From Chitinophagaceae bacterium (GTDB taxonomy: Bacteria > Bacteroidota > Bacteroidia > Chitinophagales > Chitinophagaceae), in NCBI GenBank assembly GCA_027486835.1, contig JAIXOJ010000133.1, forward strand, positions 1-64,000: DNA of 64,000 nt, written 5' to 3'. Positions 55,560 to 64,000 of the stretch are shown here, piece after piece. Position numbers and translations under genes: made by a program. Within the stretch, counting starts at the first letter, position 1, and each line of letters opens with the position of its first letter. The notes under the pieces were generated by a model that saw only the letters and a list, made by a program, of their open reading frames with translations, was not told where the DNA came from and did no database searches.

Positions 55560-56003
55560 ATGGAAGAAGTATATTACTTCGATACGGTTCATGCTATTAT
55601 TGTTCACGATGACATTATATCTAAATCGGGTGGTCTTCAAGGAATTCGTGATTTGGGGCAGTTAGAAAGTATTTTGATGCATATCCAGAACGATTTATAT
55701 TATCCTAATTTTGAAGACAAACTAACGCATCTGTTTTATGCAATAAATAAAGGACATGCATTTTCAGATGGAAATAAACGTTCTTCTATTGCTCTATCGT
55801 CATACTTTATGGAAATAAATGGGTACGATTTTGTAGTACGCAAATTCATTAGTGAAACGGAAAATATTGCAGTAGATGTTGCAGATAATCGAGTAGATAA
55901 AGAACTTTTATCGGAGATAATTTACTCGCTCCTTTATGAATATGATTACAGCGATGAACTTAAACTTAAAATTATTGAAGCAAAGCAAAGACAACTTTAT
56001 TGA
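55560..56003 (+). CDS. Doc/Fic-family death-on-curing toxin
   Basis: 147 residues. The Fic motif is HAFSDGNKRSS (about residues 64-74), close to HxFx[DN]GNKR with catalytic His and the Asp-Gly-Asn-Lys-Arg loop intact. The N-terminal HDDIISKSGGLQGIRDLGQLESIL matches the Doc subfamily. Doc enzymes phosphorylate EF-Tu and stop translation; other Fic proteins add AMP. The protein lacks an obvious inhibitory [ST]xxxE[GN] helix, so control is probably by the upstream partner. Confidence 0.88.
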   Translation: MEEVYYFDTVHAIIVHDDIISKSGGLQGIRDLGQLESILMHIQNDLYYPNFEDKLTHLFYAINKGHAFSDGNKRSSIALSSYFMEINGYDFVVRKFISETENIAVDVADNRVDKELLSEIIYSLLYEYDYSDELKLKIIEAKQRQLY

Positions 56004-56281
56004 GACTGAAATTGCAAAAAAGACCTGCTTATAAATACTTGTGTTTTCATTGCACCTAAAAGGCATCTTACAATCGCTTAGGTCTCAACAAATAATCTTC
56101 TACACACCATGTTCCCCATGGCATTTCCCCTACAATTCTTTATGGCAAAATGTCCACCTAATGGATGTATATTTTTGCTCTAATTATTGCAGAATCAATT
56201 GTAGCCCCATTTTATAAGTCTACAGCAAACACAATGGCACTACCTCGAAAAAAGTTTTACCCTAGGTACTGACTTTCAAAC
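56004..56281. other. Gene-free spacer after the Doc gene
   Basis: About 280 bases with no gene or structure of note before the hairpin that ends ftcD. Confidence 0.35.
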
Positions 56282-56321
56282 AAGTTGGGGCTGTCTAACA
56301 CAATATAGACAGCCCCAACTT
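56282..56321. terminator. Perfect hairpin between doc and ftcD
   Basis: 16-base exact inverted repeat AAGTTGGGGCTGTCTA and its complement with an 8-base loop. It lacks a strong T run on either strand but lies 33 bases past the ftcD stop, where a terminator is expected. Confidence 0.6.
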
Positions 56322-56354
56322 AAGAAACACAACAAAATCTTAATCCCCTATACG

Positions 56355-58037
56355 CTACAACTTCTCCTCCACTATCCTCAAAATTTCCTTTTCCATTGCA
56401 ATAGCTTGTTGCTCCATAGCAGTCGCACGAGTAAGTATGGTGTCGGTAAAAGATTTATCCTGATAACCAGCAGCATTAATGCGCACATTTAAAAAAGCCC
56501 CCCTAACGGCAGTGGTGGCGCAAAGCGCAGCAACCCCCGCATCGCTAATTGAATTTGGATTGCCGATTGCCGCCATTTCTTTAATCACTTCCATACTACC
56601 CAAAGCAGCTTCCATCACCTGAAAAGGTATTTCTATGGCATACTTAGTAGCAGCCTGAATGGCTTGGCTGCGGGCGCTTTTTTCGGCATCCGAATTTTTC
56701 GGCAAGCCAAATGCAGCCATAATTTCATTAAAAGCCAAGGTGTCTAAGTCCACCAGCCTAGCTAATGTTTGTTTTGCCGCTTGCGCTTTTTCTGCCCATT
56801 GGCTAAAAATTTCCCATTGGTCGTCCCATCCTTTTTTATGAGCCGATAAGTTGGCTACCATTCCCGCCAGCGATGCACCCAATGCCCCCACATAAGCCGA
56901 GATAGACCCACCCCCAGGCGCAGGACTTTCGCTTGCCGTTTCATCGGCAAAATCTGCTAGACTCCTGTTGATTAGTTTGGCATCCGCAGGATTATTGAGT
57001 AAGTATTCAATAATTCGCTCTTCAGGTTTAAAAGGTGTAAGCTCATCAAGCCCCATGGTTTTAATAGCCAAGCGAATAAGTTCTTTGTCGCTCACACCGG
57101 CGGAGCGTTGCTGTTTTCGCAGAAAATATTTACCCGCTTCTAAGAGTGATTGCAAAGGCACCAGCCCCACCAATTCGCTACCTGTAACCCGAATGCCTCT
57201 AGCTGCCGCTTTGTTGCATACTTCATCAAAGGCAATGTGTAGAGGCGTTACGCTAATATTGGTCAAGTTCATAGAAATCTGGGCAATACCATATTCCTCA
57301 ATATACCAACCTATCGCTTTTACCGATTTTAAACTTCCCGGCACGTTCACGGCCTTTCCATATTCGTCTTTTACAATTGGCCCATTGATAGGGTCGCCAG
57401 TTCTCAATACCCTTCCAGCCTCTCTCACATCAAAAGCAATAGAATTGGCCCTGCGGGTAGAAGTGGTGTTAAGATTTACATTGTACGCAATTAAAAAATC
57501 CCTCGCCCCAATTACGGTAGCACCTCGCTGTGCATCAAAAACGGCTGGGCCACAATCGGGTTTCCATTCGGGCAATACAATTTTTTCGGCAAAGCCTTCA
57601 TACTCTCCTGCACGGATGATAGATAGGTTGCTGCGCTTTTTGTTGGGCTGAGCGTGTTCGTACAAATAAACAGGTAAGTTCAGTTCCTCGCCCACCCGTT
57701 GAGCCAGTTGTTGGGCATAGCCAGCACATTCTTCCATCGTTACCCCCGAAATAGGGATTAGTGGGCATACGTCCGTTGCGCCCATCCTAGGGTGTTCGCC
57801 TTTGTGAAGCCGCATATCTATTAGTACGCCTGCTTTTTTTATTGCCCTAAAAGCAGCCTCAATTACTTTTTCTGGTTCTCCCACAAAAGTTACTACGGTT
57901 CTGTTAGTAGCTTTTCCTGGATCTACGTTCAACAACTTTACCCCTTCTACAGTGGTAATTTCTTGCGTAATCTCGTGTATAATATGGGCATCCCTACCCT
58001 CGCTAAAATTGGGTACACATTCTATAATTCTATCCAT
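56355..58037 (-). CDS. ftcD: Glutamate formimidoyltransferase fused to formimidoyl-THF cyclodeaminase
   Basis: 560 residues. The N-terminal formiminotransferase (about 1-325) starts RIIECVPNFSEGRD and has HKGEHPRMGATDVCPLIP. The C-terminal cyclodeaminase (about 345-560) has ESPAPGGGSISAYVGALGASLAGMV. Together they move the formimino group from formiminoglutamate to tetrahydrofolate and release ammonia, giving glutamate and methenyl-THF. This completes the pathway begun by hutHUI, whose operon lies 26 kb away. Both domains look complete. Confidence 0.95.
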   Translation of the reverse strand: MDRIIECVPNFSEGRDAHIIHEITQEITTVEGVKLLNVDPGKATNRTVVTFVGEPEKVIEAAFRAIKKAGVLIDMRLHKGEHPRMGATDVCPLIPISGVTMEECAGYAQQLAQRVGEELNLPVYLYEHAQPNKKRSNLSIIRAGEYEGFAEKIVLPEWKPDCGPAVFDAQRGATVIGARDFLIAYNVNLNTTSTRRANSIAFDVREAGRVLRTGDPINGPIVKDEYGKAVNVPGSLKSVKAIGWYIEEYGIAQISMNLTNISVTPLHIAFDEVCNKAAARGIRVTGSELVGLVPLQSLLEAGKYFLRKQQRSAGVSDKELIRLAIKTMGLDELTPFKPEERIIEYLLNNPADAKLINRSLADFADETASESPAPGGGSISAYVGALGASLAGMVANLSAHKKGWDDQWEIFSQWAEKAQAAKQTLARLVDLDTLAFNEIMAAFGLPKNSDAEKSARSQAIQAATKYAIEIPFQVMEAALGSMEVIKEMAAIGNPNSISDAGVAALCATTAVRGAFLNVRINAAGYQDKSFTDTILTRATAMEQQAIAMEKEILRIVEEKL

Positions 58038-58298
58038 TGCTGTAATTAATTGTTGATGACAAAAAGTAGTACCCCGTACTAATTGATGCTATTGGTTACT
58101 AACCAGTTAATAGGAGGCACTACCCAAATAAAGGGATTCATTTTCTAATTGCAATAAAATCACCGCGAAAGGGTGCATAAAAGTTTTTCGTACTCATTTT
58201 TCTTCAACCGCTAATTTTACTAGCTACAACAAAAAAGATTTTGTTGTACAAACTTTTGAACTATAATTGTGATGACTTTATAAATTAAAATAGTAGCG

Positions 58299-58529
58299 AT
58301 GACCGAAAATAATTTTCAACTAACCGGGATATTTGTTCAAGATCCTATTGACAAGGGTTTTACTGCTTTTTTTGCTCAACTACCAAACATTATTGCCGAA
58401 GGAGATAATGAAGAAGAAGCAACTAGAAATCTGATTCAAACAGTTCAATCAGTTTTTGAACATCAGCAAAACAATGGTTATGATCAACCTAATGTGATAA
58501 AAAAACAGTTTAGTATTTCGATAGCATAG
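58299..58529 (+). CDS. HicB-like antitoxin-type protein
   Basis: 76 residues, MTENNFQLTGIFVQDPIDKGFTAFFAQLPNIIAEGDNEEEATRNL. It has the partial RNase H-like fold of HicB (strand, DKGFTAFFAQLP, then EGDNEEEATRNLIQTV helix). It lacks a separate DNA-binding domain, as in the short HicB class. The next gene starts 3 bases after its stop. Confidence 0.75.
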   Translation: MTENNFQLTGIFVQDPIDKGFTAFFAQLPNIIAEGDNEEEATRNLIQTVQSVFEHQQNNGYDQPNVIKKQFSISIA

Positions 58530-58532
58530 TTT

Positions 58533-58802
58533 ATGACAAGAGCTGATTTTTATGATTGGCTAATTGCACACAAGTGTACAATTGAGCCATTATCAGAGGA
58601 TACTAGAGGGAATATTATTAAAGTTAAAAGTCCACGAAGCAATACTTACGTATATCTTGACACCCCTATTAATAATAAGCAGATGAAATGCTTCACTGTT
58701 TGTCAAATGTGCCATCAGTTATATATCCCTATACCAGAAGTTTGTAAAGAATCAGAGTCGTTGGCTATAGAAATTAAAAAAACGCACTACCCAAATAAGT
58801 AG
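58533..58802 (+). CDS. HicA-like or unknown small partner protein
   Basis: 89 residues. A short N-terminal helix (TRADFYDWLIAHKCTIEPL) followed by strands (GNIIKVKSPRSNTYVYLDTP, CFTVCQMCHQLYIPIPE) suggests a dsRBD-like HicA fold. The usual HicA catalytic histidine in G-S-H-H is not seen; the only nearby ones are in the CHQLYIPIP region and the last helix. Activity as an mRNA interferase is therefore uncertain. The order is antitoxin first, the reverse of canonical hicAB. Confidence 0.5.
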   Translation: MTRADFYDWLIAHKCTIEPLSEDTRGNIIKVKSPRSNTYVYLDTPINNKQMKCFTVCQMCHQLYIPIPEVCKESESLAIEIKKTHYPNK

Positions 58803-59023
58803 TCTTAATAGTTACTGTAGTGTAGAGGAAGTGAAAAGCAATGGCGTATTGCAAAAAGAACAACGAACAATAAAGCTTTAAGCTCGGAATTAACACCTTT
58901 CATTATAGCAAGCCTTTTTTTTGATTAATGTCCATTATCATTTTTTGAATAAAACATTTTAACCATTAGCAATAGTCCTTCAATCAAACAGCCACAATCA
59001 GCAACGCTAAATAATCAAGTAAC

Positions 59024-61129
59024 ATGTCACATCAATATGGCTATTCATTCATCAAGCAATTTCCCATTCTCCGATTGTTGATTGGGTTGGTCTTGGGCAT
59101 TCTCCTAGATTATTATTTCAAGCTGCCACTCTTTGCCGTTTGCTTATTAAGTTGTGTTTCTTTCTTTTGCATGATTGTGTACAACCGGCTTGGCATTGTA
59201 AAGCAGTTTGCATATTACTGGTTAAATGGAGTGGCTATTACTGTTTTTTTTGTTTGTTTAGGATGGCTTACTTGCCATTTTCACAACCATCAAAACCATT
59301 CAAACTTCTTGGGAAAACATTACCATGTGGGTAATCCAGTTCTGGTAACTCTGCAAGAAACACCAATAGAAAAAGCAAAAACGTATAAGTGCTTGGTAAA
59401 AGCAGAAGCACTTTATAGAGATAAGAAATGGCAGCCTGTGGAGGGCACCATTATTTTATACATTAAAAAAGACTCCTCCCCTCCTACGCTTGCTTATGGC
59501 CAACAATTCATTATCAACAATGCCATACAACCAATTGAGTATAGAAACAATCCAGGAAGTTTCAATTTCCAACAATATTGTGCTTTGCAAAACATTCATT
59601 ACCAATGCTTTGCCCAATCGGCTACTATCATTAAAACGCCCTATTACCACAAAACTTGGTTATGGAATTGGATTGTGGTAATGAAACATCAAGTGCTACA
59701 AATTATCCGGAGCAACATACTTCAACAAGCATCTGCCAGCATTGCCGAAGCACTTCTGATTGGATACAGAGAAGATTTGGATAAAGATTTATTGAAGGCA
59801 TATAGCAATACAGGTGTGATACATGTTATAGCAATTTCTGGATTGCACATCGGTATGATTTATGGGTTAATGGTTTGGTTGTTTTCGTTTGTAAAAAGCA
59901 GTAAATGGAAGAAATTACTAAAACCCGTCTCCATTTTAGTGGTCATTTGGGGGTTTAGCCTCATTGCTGGTGCTGCACCGTCCATTCTTCGTAGTGCCGT
60001 CATGTTTTCGTTTATTGTTTTGGGTGATGTGGTTTCTAGGAAATCTTCCCTCCTAAACAACCTAGCCCTTTCCGCTTTTTTCATCCTGCTCTTTAATCCC
60101 TATAGTTTGTGGGATGTTGGCTTTCAGCTTAGCTATACTGCGGTACTAAGCATTATTCTTTTCTCCCCTTACGTAAAATCTTGGCTGTTCATTCAAAACA
60201 AATTGCTAAACAAAATCTGGTCTTTATCGGCCATCACCATATCCGCCCAAGTCTTAACCCTACCTATTGTACTCTACAACTTCCACCAATTTCCAACCTT
60301 GTTTTTCATTACTAATTTCTTGATTGTGCCTTATTCCGGCCTCCTTATTTATGCTGAAATTGGTTTATTGCTGGTGAATAAAGTCCCGATGATTGGGCCT
60401 CTCTTCGGGTCAATGATTAGTAAAGCAATAGATCTAATGAACGATTACATCATTCACATGAATCGTTTGCCTTTTGCTGTGTGGGAAAATATCAGCATTT
60501 CATCGGTGCAAACTTGGTTACTATTTATAGCTATCTGCTTCACAATTGCTTGGCTAATACGTGTGAAGCATCAATGGTTATTAATCGGCCTAAGCGCATG
60601 GCTATTGTTAACCATGTTGCTTACCCTTGATAAAATTAGTCACAAAAAACAGTTGAGTCTAGTAGTGTACAACCTAGCAAAAGTGAAAGCAATTGATATT
60701 TTCTGTGGAAATCGAGCGTTCTTTTTTGGAGATAAACCCAAAGAAATAAAACGATACACAATGGAAACCCAAATAAACCCCGCAAGATTGCTGAACCGTG
60801 TGGACAAAATAGAAAAACTAAAATTTGCCTCAACCCAATCAGGAACTATTTTATCAGCAGGAAACCGTAAAATTTGTTTGATTGATTCAACCACAATGAT
60901 TCCAAAAATAAAGTCTGGAATAAAAAAAATCAAAGTCGATTATATCATTGTATCCCACAACCCGAAGATGATGCTCTCAGATCTTGCCTCAGTTTTTGAA
61001 TTCAAGCACATTATTATAGATGGTTCAAACTCAAGATGGCGAATCAATAGATGGAAAGAAGAAGCAGTTTTAAATAAGTTGAACCTTTTTATCGTTACAG
61101 AAAATGGGGCTTTTGTTGCTCAATTATAA
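59024..61129 (+). CDS. comEC: ComEC/Rec2-family DNA-uptake channel
   Basis: 701 residues. Three or four N-terminal membrane helices and an OB-fold-like periplasmic part (about 100-220) are followed by the competence domain with LIGYREDLDKDLLKAYSNTGVIHVIAISGLHIGMIYGL (about 250-285). That domain marks the family, and about ten more helices follow. The C-terminal 170 residues are shorter than the beta-lactamase domain of full ComEC and have no metal ligands, as often in Bacteroidota. It moves single-stranded DNA across the inner membrane. Start of a rightward group with the methyltransferase gene. Confidence 0.9.
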   Translation: MSHQYGYSFIKQFPILRLLIGLVLGILLDYYFKLPLFAVCLLSCVSFFCMIVYNRLGIVKQFAYYWLNGVAITVFFVCLGWLTCHFHNHQNHSNFLGKHYHVGNPVLVTLQETPIEKAKTYKCLVKAEALYRDKKWQPVEGTIILYIKKDSSPPTLAYGQQFIINNAIQPIEYRNNPGSFNFQQYCALQNIHYQCFAQSATIIKTPYYHKTWLWNWIVVMKHQVLQIIRSNILQQASASIAEALLIGYREDLDKDLLKAYSNTGVIHVIAISGLHIGMIYGLMVWLFSFVKSSKWKKLLKPVSILVVIWGFSLIAGAAPSILRSAVMFSFIVLGDVVSRKSSLLNNLALSAFFILLFNPYSLWDVGFQLSYTAVLSIILFSPYVKSWLFIQNKLLNKIWSLSAITISAQVLTLPIVLYNFHQFPTLFFITNFLIVPYSGLLIYAEIGLLLVNKVPMIGPLFGSMISKAIDLMNDYIIHMNRLPFAVWENISISSVQTWLLFIAICFTIAWLIRVKHQWLLIGLSAWLLLTMLLTLDKISHKKQLSLVVYNLAKVKAIDIFCGNRAFFFGDKPKEIKRYTMETQINPARLLNRVDKIEKLKFASTQSGTILSAGNRKICLIDSTTMIPKIKSGIKKIKVDYIIVSHNPKMMLSDLASVFEFKHIIIDGSNSRWRINRWKEEAVLNKLNLFIVTENGAFVAQL

Positions 61130-61209
61130 TAGAGTGATGATAATTTGCAGTATTAAGCATGGTTTCAATCTGCATTCCGTTTCTTTACCGATTTACCAAA
61201 AACCAAAAG

Positions 61210-61914
61210 ATGTCAACATTAGGTACAACCTTACTTCTTCCCATTTTTTTACATGAAGAAGCTATTGAAACTATACCCGTTTACGTAGTGGATGCTGTGA
61301 AAACATGTCAAGTTTTTTTTGTGGAGAATGAAAAAACAGCACGGAGATACCTGAAAAGAATTTGGCGCGAGATGGTCATTGACAATTACCAATGGTACAC
61401 TATTCATAAAGCCGAGCATCAAGTAATGGATGCTTTTGTTCAACAATTAAAAGAAGGGAAAACCATCGGCATCATAAGCGAGGCGGGATGTCCAGGAATT
61501 GCTGATCCAGGGCAAATTTTAGTAGCCAAAGCCCAACAAATAGGCGGAAAAATAATACCCTTTGTTGGGCCAAGTTCTATTTTGCTGGCATTAATGGCAA
61601 GCGGATTGAACGGCCAACACTTCCGTTTCAACGGCTATTTACCAATTGACCAAGTAGAAAGGCGTAAAGCAATTAAGGATTTGGAAACTGCTTCTGCCCG
61701 CAGCCAATGCACGGAGATCTTTATAGAAACCCCTTACAGAAATAATACGCTCATTAAAGAATTACTACAGACTTGTAAGGATCAGACCCTGCTTTGCATT
61801 GCTATTGATATAACATCCCCTTCAGAATCCATTGTTACTAAAACTATTGGTCAATGGAAGCAGACACCCATTGATTTTCATAAGCGATTGGCCATTTTTT
61901 TATTCCAAGGCTAG
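61210..61914 (+). CDS. Tetrapyrrole-methylase-family (RsmI-like) methyltransferase
   Basis: About 234 residues from MSTLGTTLLLPIFLHEEA; an ATG 17 codons earlier would add a non-conserved leader. The methylase signature is GIISEAGCPGIADPGQILV (about residues 85-105) and FVGPSSILLALMASGLNGQHFRFNGYLP follows. This matches a second RsmI-like paralogue group frequent in Bacteroidota rather than canonical RsmI, so the RNA target is not certain. Confidence 0.85.
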   Translation: MSTLGTTLLLPIFLHEEAIETIPVYVVDAVKTCQVFFVENEKTARRYLKRIWREMVIDNYQWYTIHKAEHQVMDAFVQQLKEGKTIGIISEAGCPGIADPGQILVAKAQQIGGKIIPFVGPSSILLALMASGLNGQHFRFNGYLPIDQVERRKAIKDLETASARSQCTEIFIETPYRNNTLIKELLQTCKDQTLLCIAIDITSPSESIVTKTIGQWKQTPIDFHKRLAIFLFQG

Positions 61915-62052
61915 TAGATGCAATTAATTTTTTGGAAGTATTCTATTGTTGGAAAGTGACAGTTATATTGTCATTAACTATCGCTGTAGCTCTATTATAT
62001 TCAAATAGTTTAGTCACACAAATTAATCAACAATAGAACTACCTAACTTTCC

Positions 62053-62060
62053 TACTTTTG
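62053..62060 (+). promoter_or_regulatory. Candidate -7 box of uppS
   Basis: TACTTTTG matches TAnnTTTG exactly, 31 bases before the start codon. No TTTG is found at the expected upstream spacing. Confidence 0.45.
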
Positions 62061-62091
62061 ACCGCTCAACCTCACAGCGTAACAAAACCCC

Positions 62092-62859
62092 ATGCAACAA
62101 TCAACCAACGAAATAAATCTGGACAAATTGCCGCAACATATTGCCATCATCATGGATGGAAATGGCCGTTGGGCTGAAGAAAAAGGGCAAGAACGTTTAT
62201 ACGGCCATTACCATGGTGTGGAAAGCGTGCGAAATATTGTAGAGGGTTGCGCAGAAATAGGCATTAAATATCTAACCCTTTACGCATTTAGCACCGAAAA
62301 CTGGGATCGGCCAAGAAACGAAGTTGATGGTTTAATGACACTGTTAGCCGATACTTTGCGAAAAGAAGTGCCGACCCTAAATAAAAACAACATCCGCATG
62401 AACGTAATCGGCGACATGGAAATGCTTCCTGAATATGCCGTAAACGCGCTTCAAGAATCATTAGACCTAACCAGCCAAAATACCGGATTAAACCTCATTA
62501 TGGCTTTAAGCTATAGCAGCAGGTGGGAACTGGTGAATGCCGTTAAGAAAATAGGTGTTGATGTTTCTTTAGGGAAAATAGAGCCAAATGACATTAATCA
62601 AGAACTACTACAAACCTACTTGACCACCAGTAAATTCCCAGATCCAGAATTGATGATTAGAACAAGCGGGGAGTATAGAATTAGTAATTTTCTATTATAC
62701 CAACTGGCTTATGCAGAGCTTTACTTTACCAATACAAGGTGGCCAGATTTTAGAAAAGAAAACCTGTATGAAGCAATTTTAGATTTTCAAAATAGGGAAC
62801 GCAGATTTGGAAAAACGGGCAATCAAATTCAGCAAGTAGAAACGGTAATAAGTGTTTAA
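62092..62859 (+). CDS. uppS: Undecaprenyl diphosphate synthase-type isoprenyl transferase
   Basis: Makes the C55 lipid carrier precursor for cell wall and surface glycans by cis-prenyl transfer. 255 residues. IIMDGNGRWAEEKG (catalytic Asp), YAFSTENWDRP and PELMIRTSGEYRISNFLLYQ are all present. The next gene is bamA, the usual Bacteroidota order. Confidence 0.96.
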   Translation: MQQSTNEINLDKLPQHIAIIMDGNGRWAEEKGQERLYGHYHGVESVRNIVEGCAEIGIKYLTLYAFSTENWDRPRNEVDGLMTLLADTLRKEVPTLNKNNIRMNVIGDMEMLPEYAVNALQESLDLTSQNTGLNLIMALSYSSRWELVNAVKKIGVDVSLGKIEPNDINQELLQTYLTTSKFPDPELMIRTSGEYRISNFLLYQLAYAELYFTNTRWPDFRKENLYEAILDFQNRERRFGKTGNQIQQVETVISV

Positions 62860-63008
62860 CAATATATGGCTCGAATACATTAGTGGTTTATTTAACAAAC
62901 ACTTTTAAATTATGCCGTTAATTTGCCCACTTTTAAGCGGTCTATAGCAGTATATAAGAAGTTGATTCCAACCATCATTCTTCGAGCCGATAACAAATTC
63001 ACCACCGG

Positions 63009-64000
63009 ATGCAGCAAGTGTACAAATCTTTATTTTTTGCTTTTACCACTCTTTTCATTTCCTATTTATCCGCTGCCCAGGAAAATCAATCTGATACCAC
63101 CATTACTTCAGTTGATGCTGATTTGGTGAGCATTTTTACTCAAAAAGTACCTAAAAAATATAAGATTGCCGCAATTAAAGTGGCTGGTAATCATTTTTTT
63201 GATGAAAACTTATTAGTTTCTATTTCTACACTAAATGTTGGTGATGAGGTTTCTATTCCTGGTGGCGACAATTTTGCAAAAGCCATCAACAAGCTATGGG
63301 CACAAAACTATTTTAGCAATGTAGAGATATACCTAACCAAGTTGGAGGGCAAAAACATTACCGTAGAAATCAATGTTACCGAGCGACCAAGATTGGCAAA
63401 ATTTTATTTTACAGGTATCAAAAAGGGCGATGCCGATGATTTAAATGCCAAAACTGGGTTAATAATTGGACGAGTTGTTACGGAAAACATGAAACGTTCT
63501 GCCTTAGAAGCAATCAAAAAATACTATGCTGAAAAAGGATTCCAAGACGTAAAAACCAAAATTGAGGAGAAGAAAGATAATAGTATACAGAATTCACTTC
63601 AAATCAACTTCATTATCGACAAAGGAGGCAAAACAAGAATAAATGATATCAATTTTGCTGGGAACACAATTGATGGATTGAAACTTAAAAAACGTTTTAA
63701 AGACACCAAGGAACAATCAAGACTTACTTTATTTCCTCCTGATAATAGTGGCGGATTTATTACCCCCCATCGTTACACTTTTCAAGACTATTTAGCAGAA
63801 AAAGGGTATTTAACCTATACCTTGTCAAGAAAATTACTAGACCCTTATGTGAGGATTAAACTGTTCACTTCTGCCAAGTTTAACGAGAAAAAATATATCG
63901 ACGACAAGGAGAAATTGGTAGAGTACTATAATTCATTAGGCTATAGGGATATTGCTATAGAGAAAGACAAAGTGTTCAAGAATTCTAAAGGGTCGATGAA
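63009..64000 (+). CDS. bamA: Outer membrane assembly factor BamA, 5' part
   Basis: Start ATG at 63009 giving MQQVYKSLFFAFTTLFISYL, a signal peptide ending SAAQ. About 330 residues are in the window and the gene runs off the right edge. POTRA repeats are seen: KIAAIKVAGNHFFDENLL, INVTERPRLAKFYFTGIKKG, GKTRINDINFAGNTI and so on. The barrel part is outside. BamA folds outer-membrane proteins, including the barrel of the 45.1-kb gene. Confidence 0.9.
   Translation, partial: MQQVYKSLFFAFTTLFISYLSAAQENQSDTTITSVDADLVSIFTQKVPKKYKIAAIKVAGNHFFDENLLVSISTLNVGDEVSIPGGDNFAKAINKLWAQNYFSNVEIYLTKLEGKNITVEINVTERPRLAKFYFTGIKKGDADDLNAKTGLIIGRVVTENMKRSALEAIKKYYAEKGFQDVKTKIEEKKDNSIQNSLQINFIIDKGGKTRINDINFAGNTIDGLKLKKRFKDTKEQSRLTLFPPDNSGGFITPHRYTFQDYLAEKGYLTYTLSRKLLDPYVRIKLFTSAKFNEKKYIDDKEKLVEYYNSLGYRDIAIEKDKVFKNSKGSM

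Overview
The window is chromosomal DNA of a member of the Bacteroidota, most likely a Chitinophagaceae-type bacterium. The evidence is two giant secreted proteins with type IX secretion (T9SS) C-terminal tails, a fused FtcD with a hutHUI operon, a DUF4476 protein, CCDC81-type HU domains, a POT peptide transporter, and a textbook Bacteroidota promoter (TTTG, 19 bases, TAnnTTTG) in front of the tRNA-tuf-ribosomal operon. No phage, IS element, CRISPR array or rRNA gene is visible.

Layout: 0.2-8.7 kb, two tandem paralogous T9SS cargo proteins with dockerin-like and cohesin-like modules. 9.3-12.7 kb, a small secreted Cys/Lys-rich protein and a phospholipid operon (CPBP protease, DUF2007, cdsA, psd), facing dusB. 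13.8-14.5 kb, a dispersed element and a 42-bp tandem array. 14.6-18.2 kb, two secreted glycoside hydrolases (GH3 and a GH10-like family). 18.3-20.3 kb, a small membrane protein and an ABC exporter. 20.4-25.4 kb, a leftward operon of tRNA-Thr, Tyr, Gly, Thr, tuf, tRNA-Trp, secE, nusG, rplK, rplA, rplJ, rplL, which ends at a terminator without rpoBC. 25.7-30.2 kb, hutH-hutU-hutI; the last histidine-degradation enzyme, ftcD, lies at 56.4-58.0 kb. 30.4-37.9 kb, a GH43 protein, a lipoprotein, metZ, an OsmC protein, a repeat-rich 1.4-kb gap, truA and a DUF4476 protein. 38.2-44.4 kb, a POT transporter, a hibernation factor, tsaB, an ArsR regulator with a beta-lactamase/rhodanese sulfur protein, and a methyltransferase. 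44.5-50.2 kb, a leftward envelope cluster (TPR protein, outer-membrane barrel, HU-like protein). 50.4-56.0 kb is the most accessory-looking part: a C-rich thioesterase, a gene remnant, a 21-bp tandem array, an orphan gene, a SanA-like protein between REP-like hairpins, and a two-gene module of a 355-aa DNA-binding-type protein plus a Doc/Fic toxin. 58.3-58.8 kb is a HicB/HicA-like pair. 59.0-64.0 kb holds comEC, a tetrapyrrole-methylase protein, uppS and the start of bamA, which runs off the right edge.

The best candidates for something undescribed are: (i) the Doc module with its large non-Phd partner, whose leader has two palindromes and three TTATNCACA motifs on one strand within 126 bp; (ii) three unrelated minisatellites whose periods are all multiples of 21 bp, together with degenerate 7-bp repeats in the leaders of two unrelated genes; and (iii) a roughly 90-bp structured dispersed element, three copies of which sit beside two of those arrays. 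All calls come from reading the sequence; no database search was possible.
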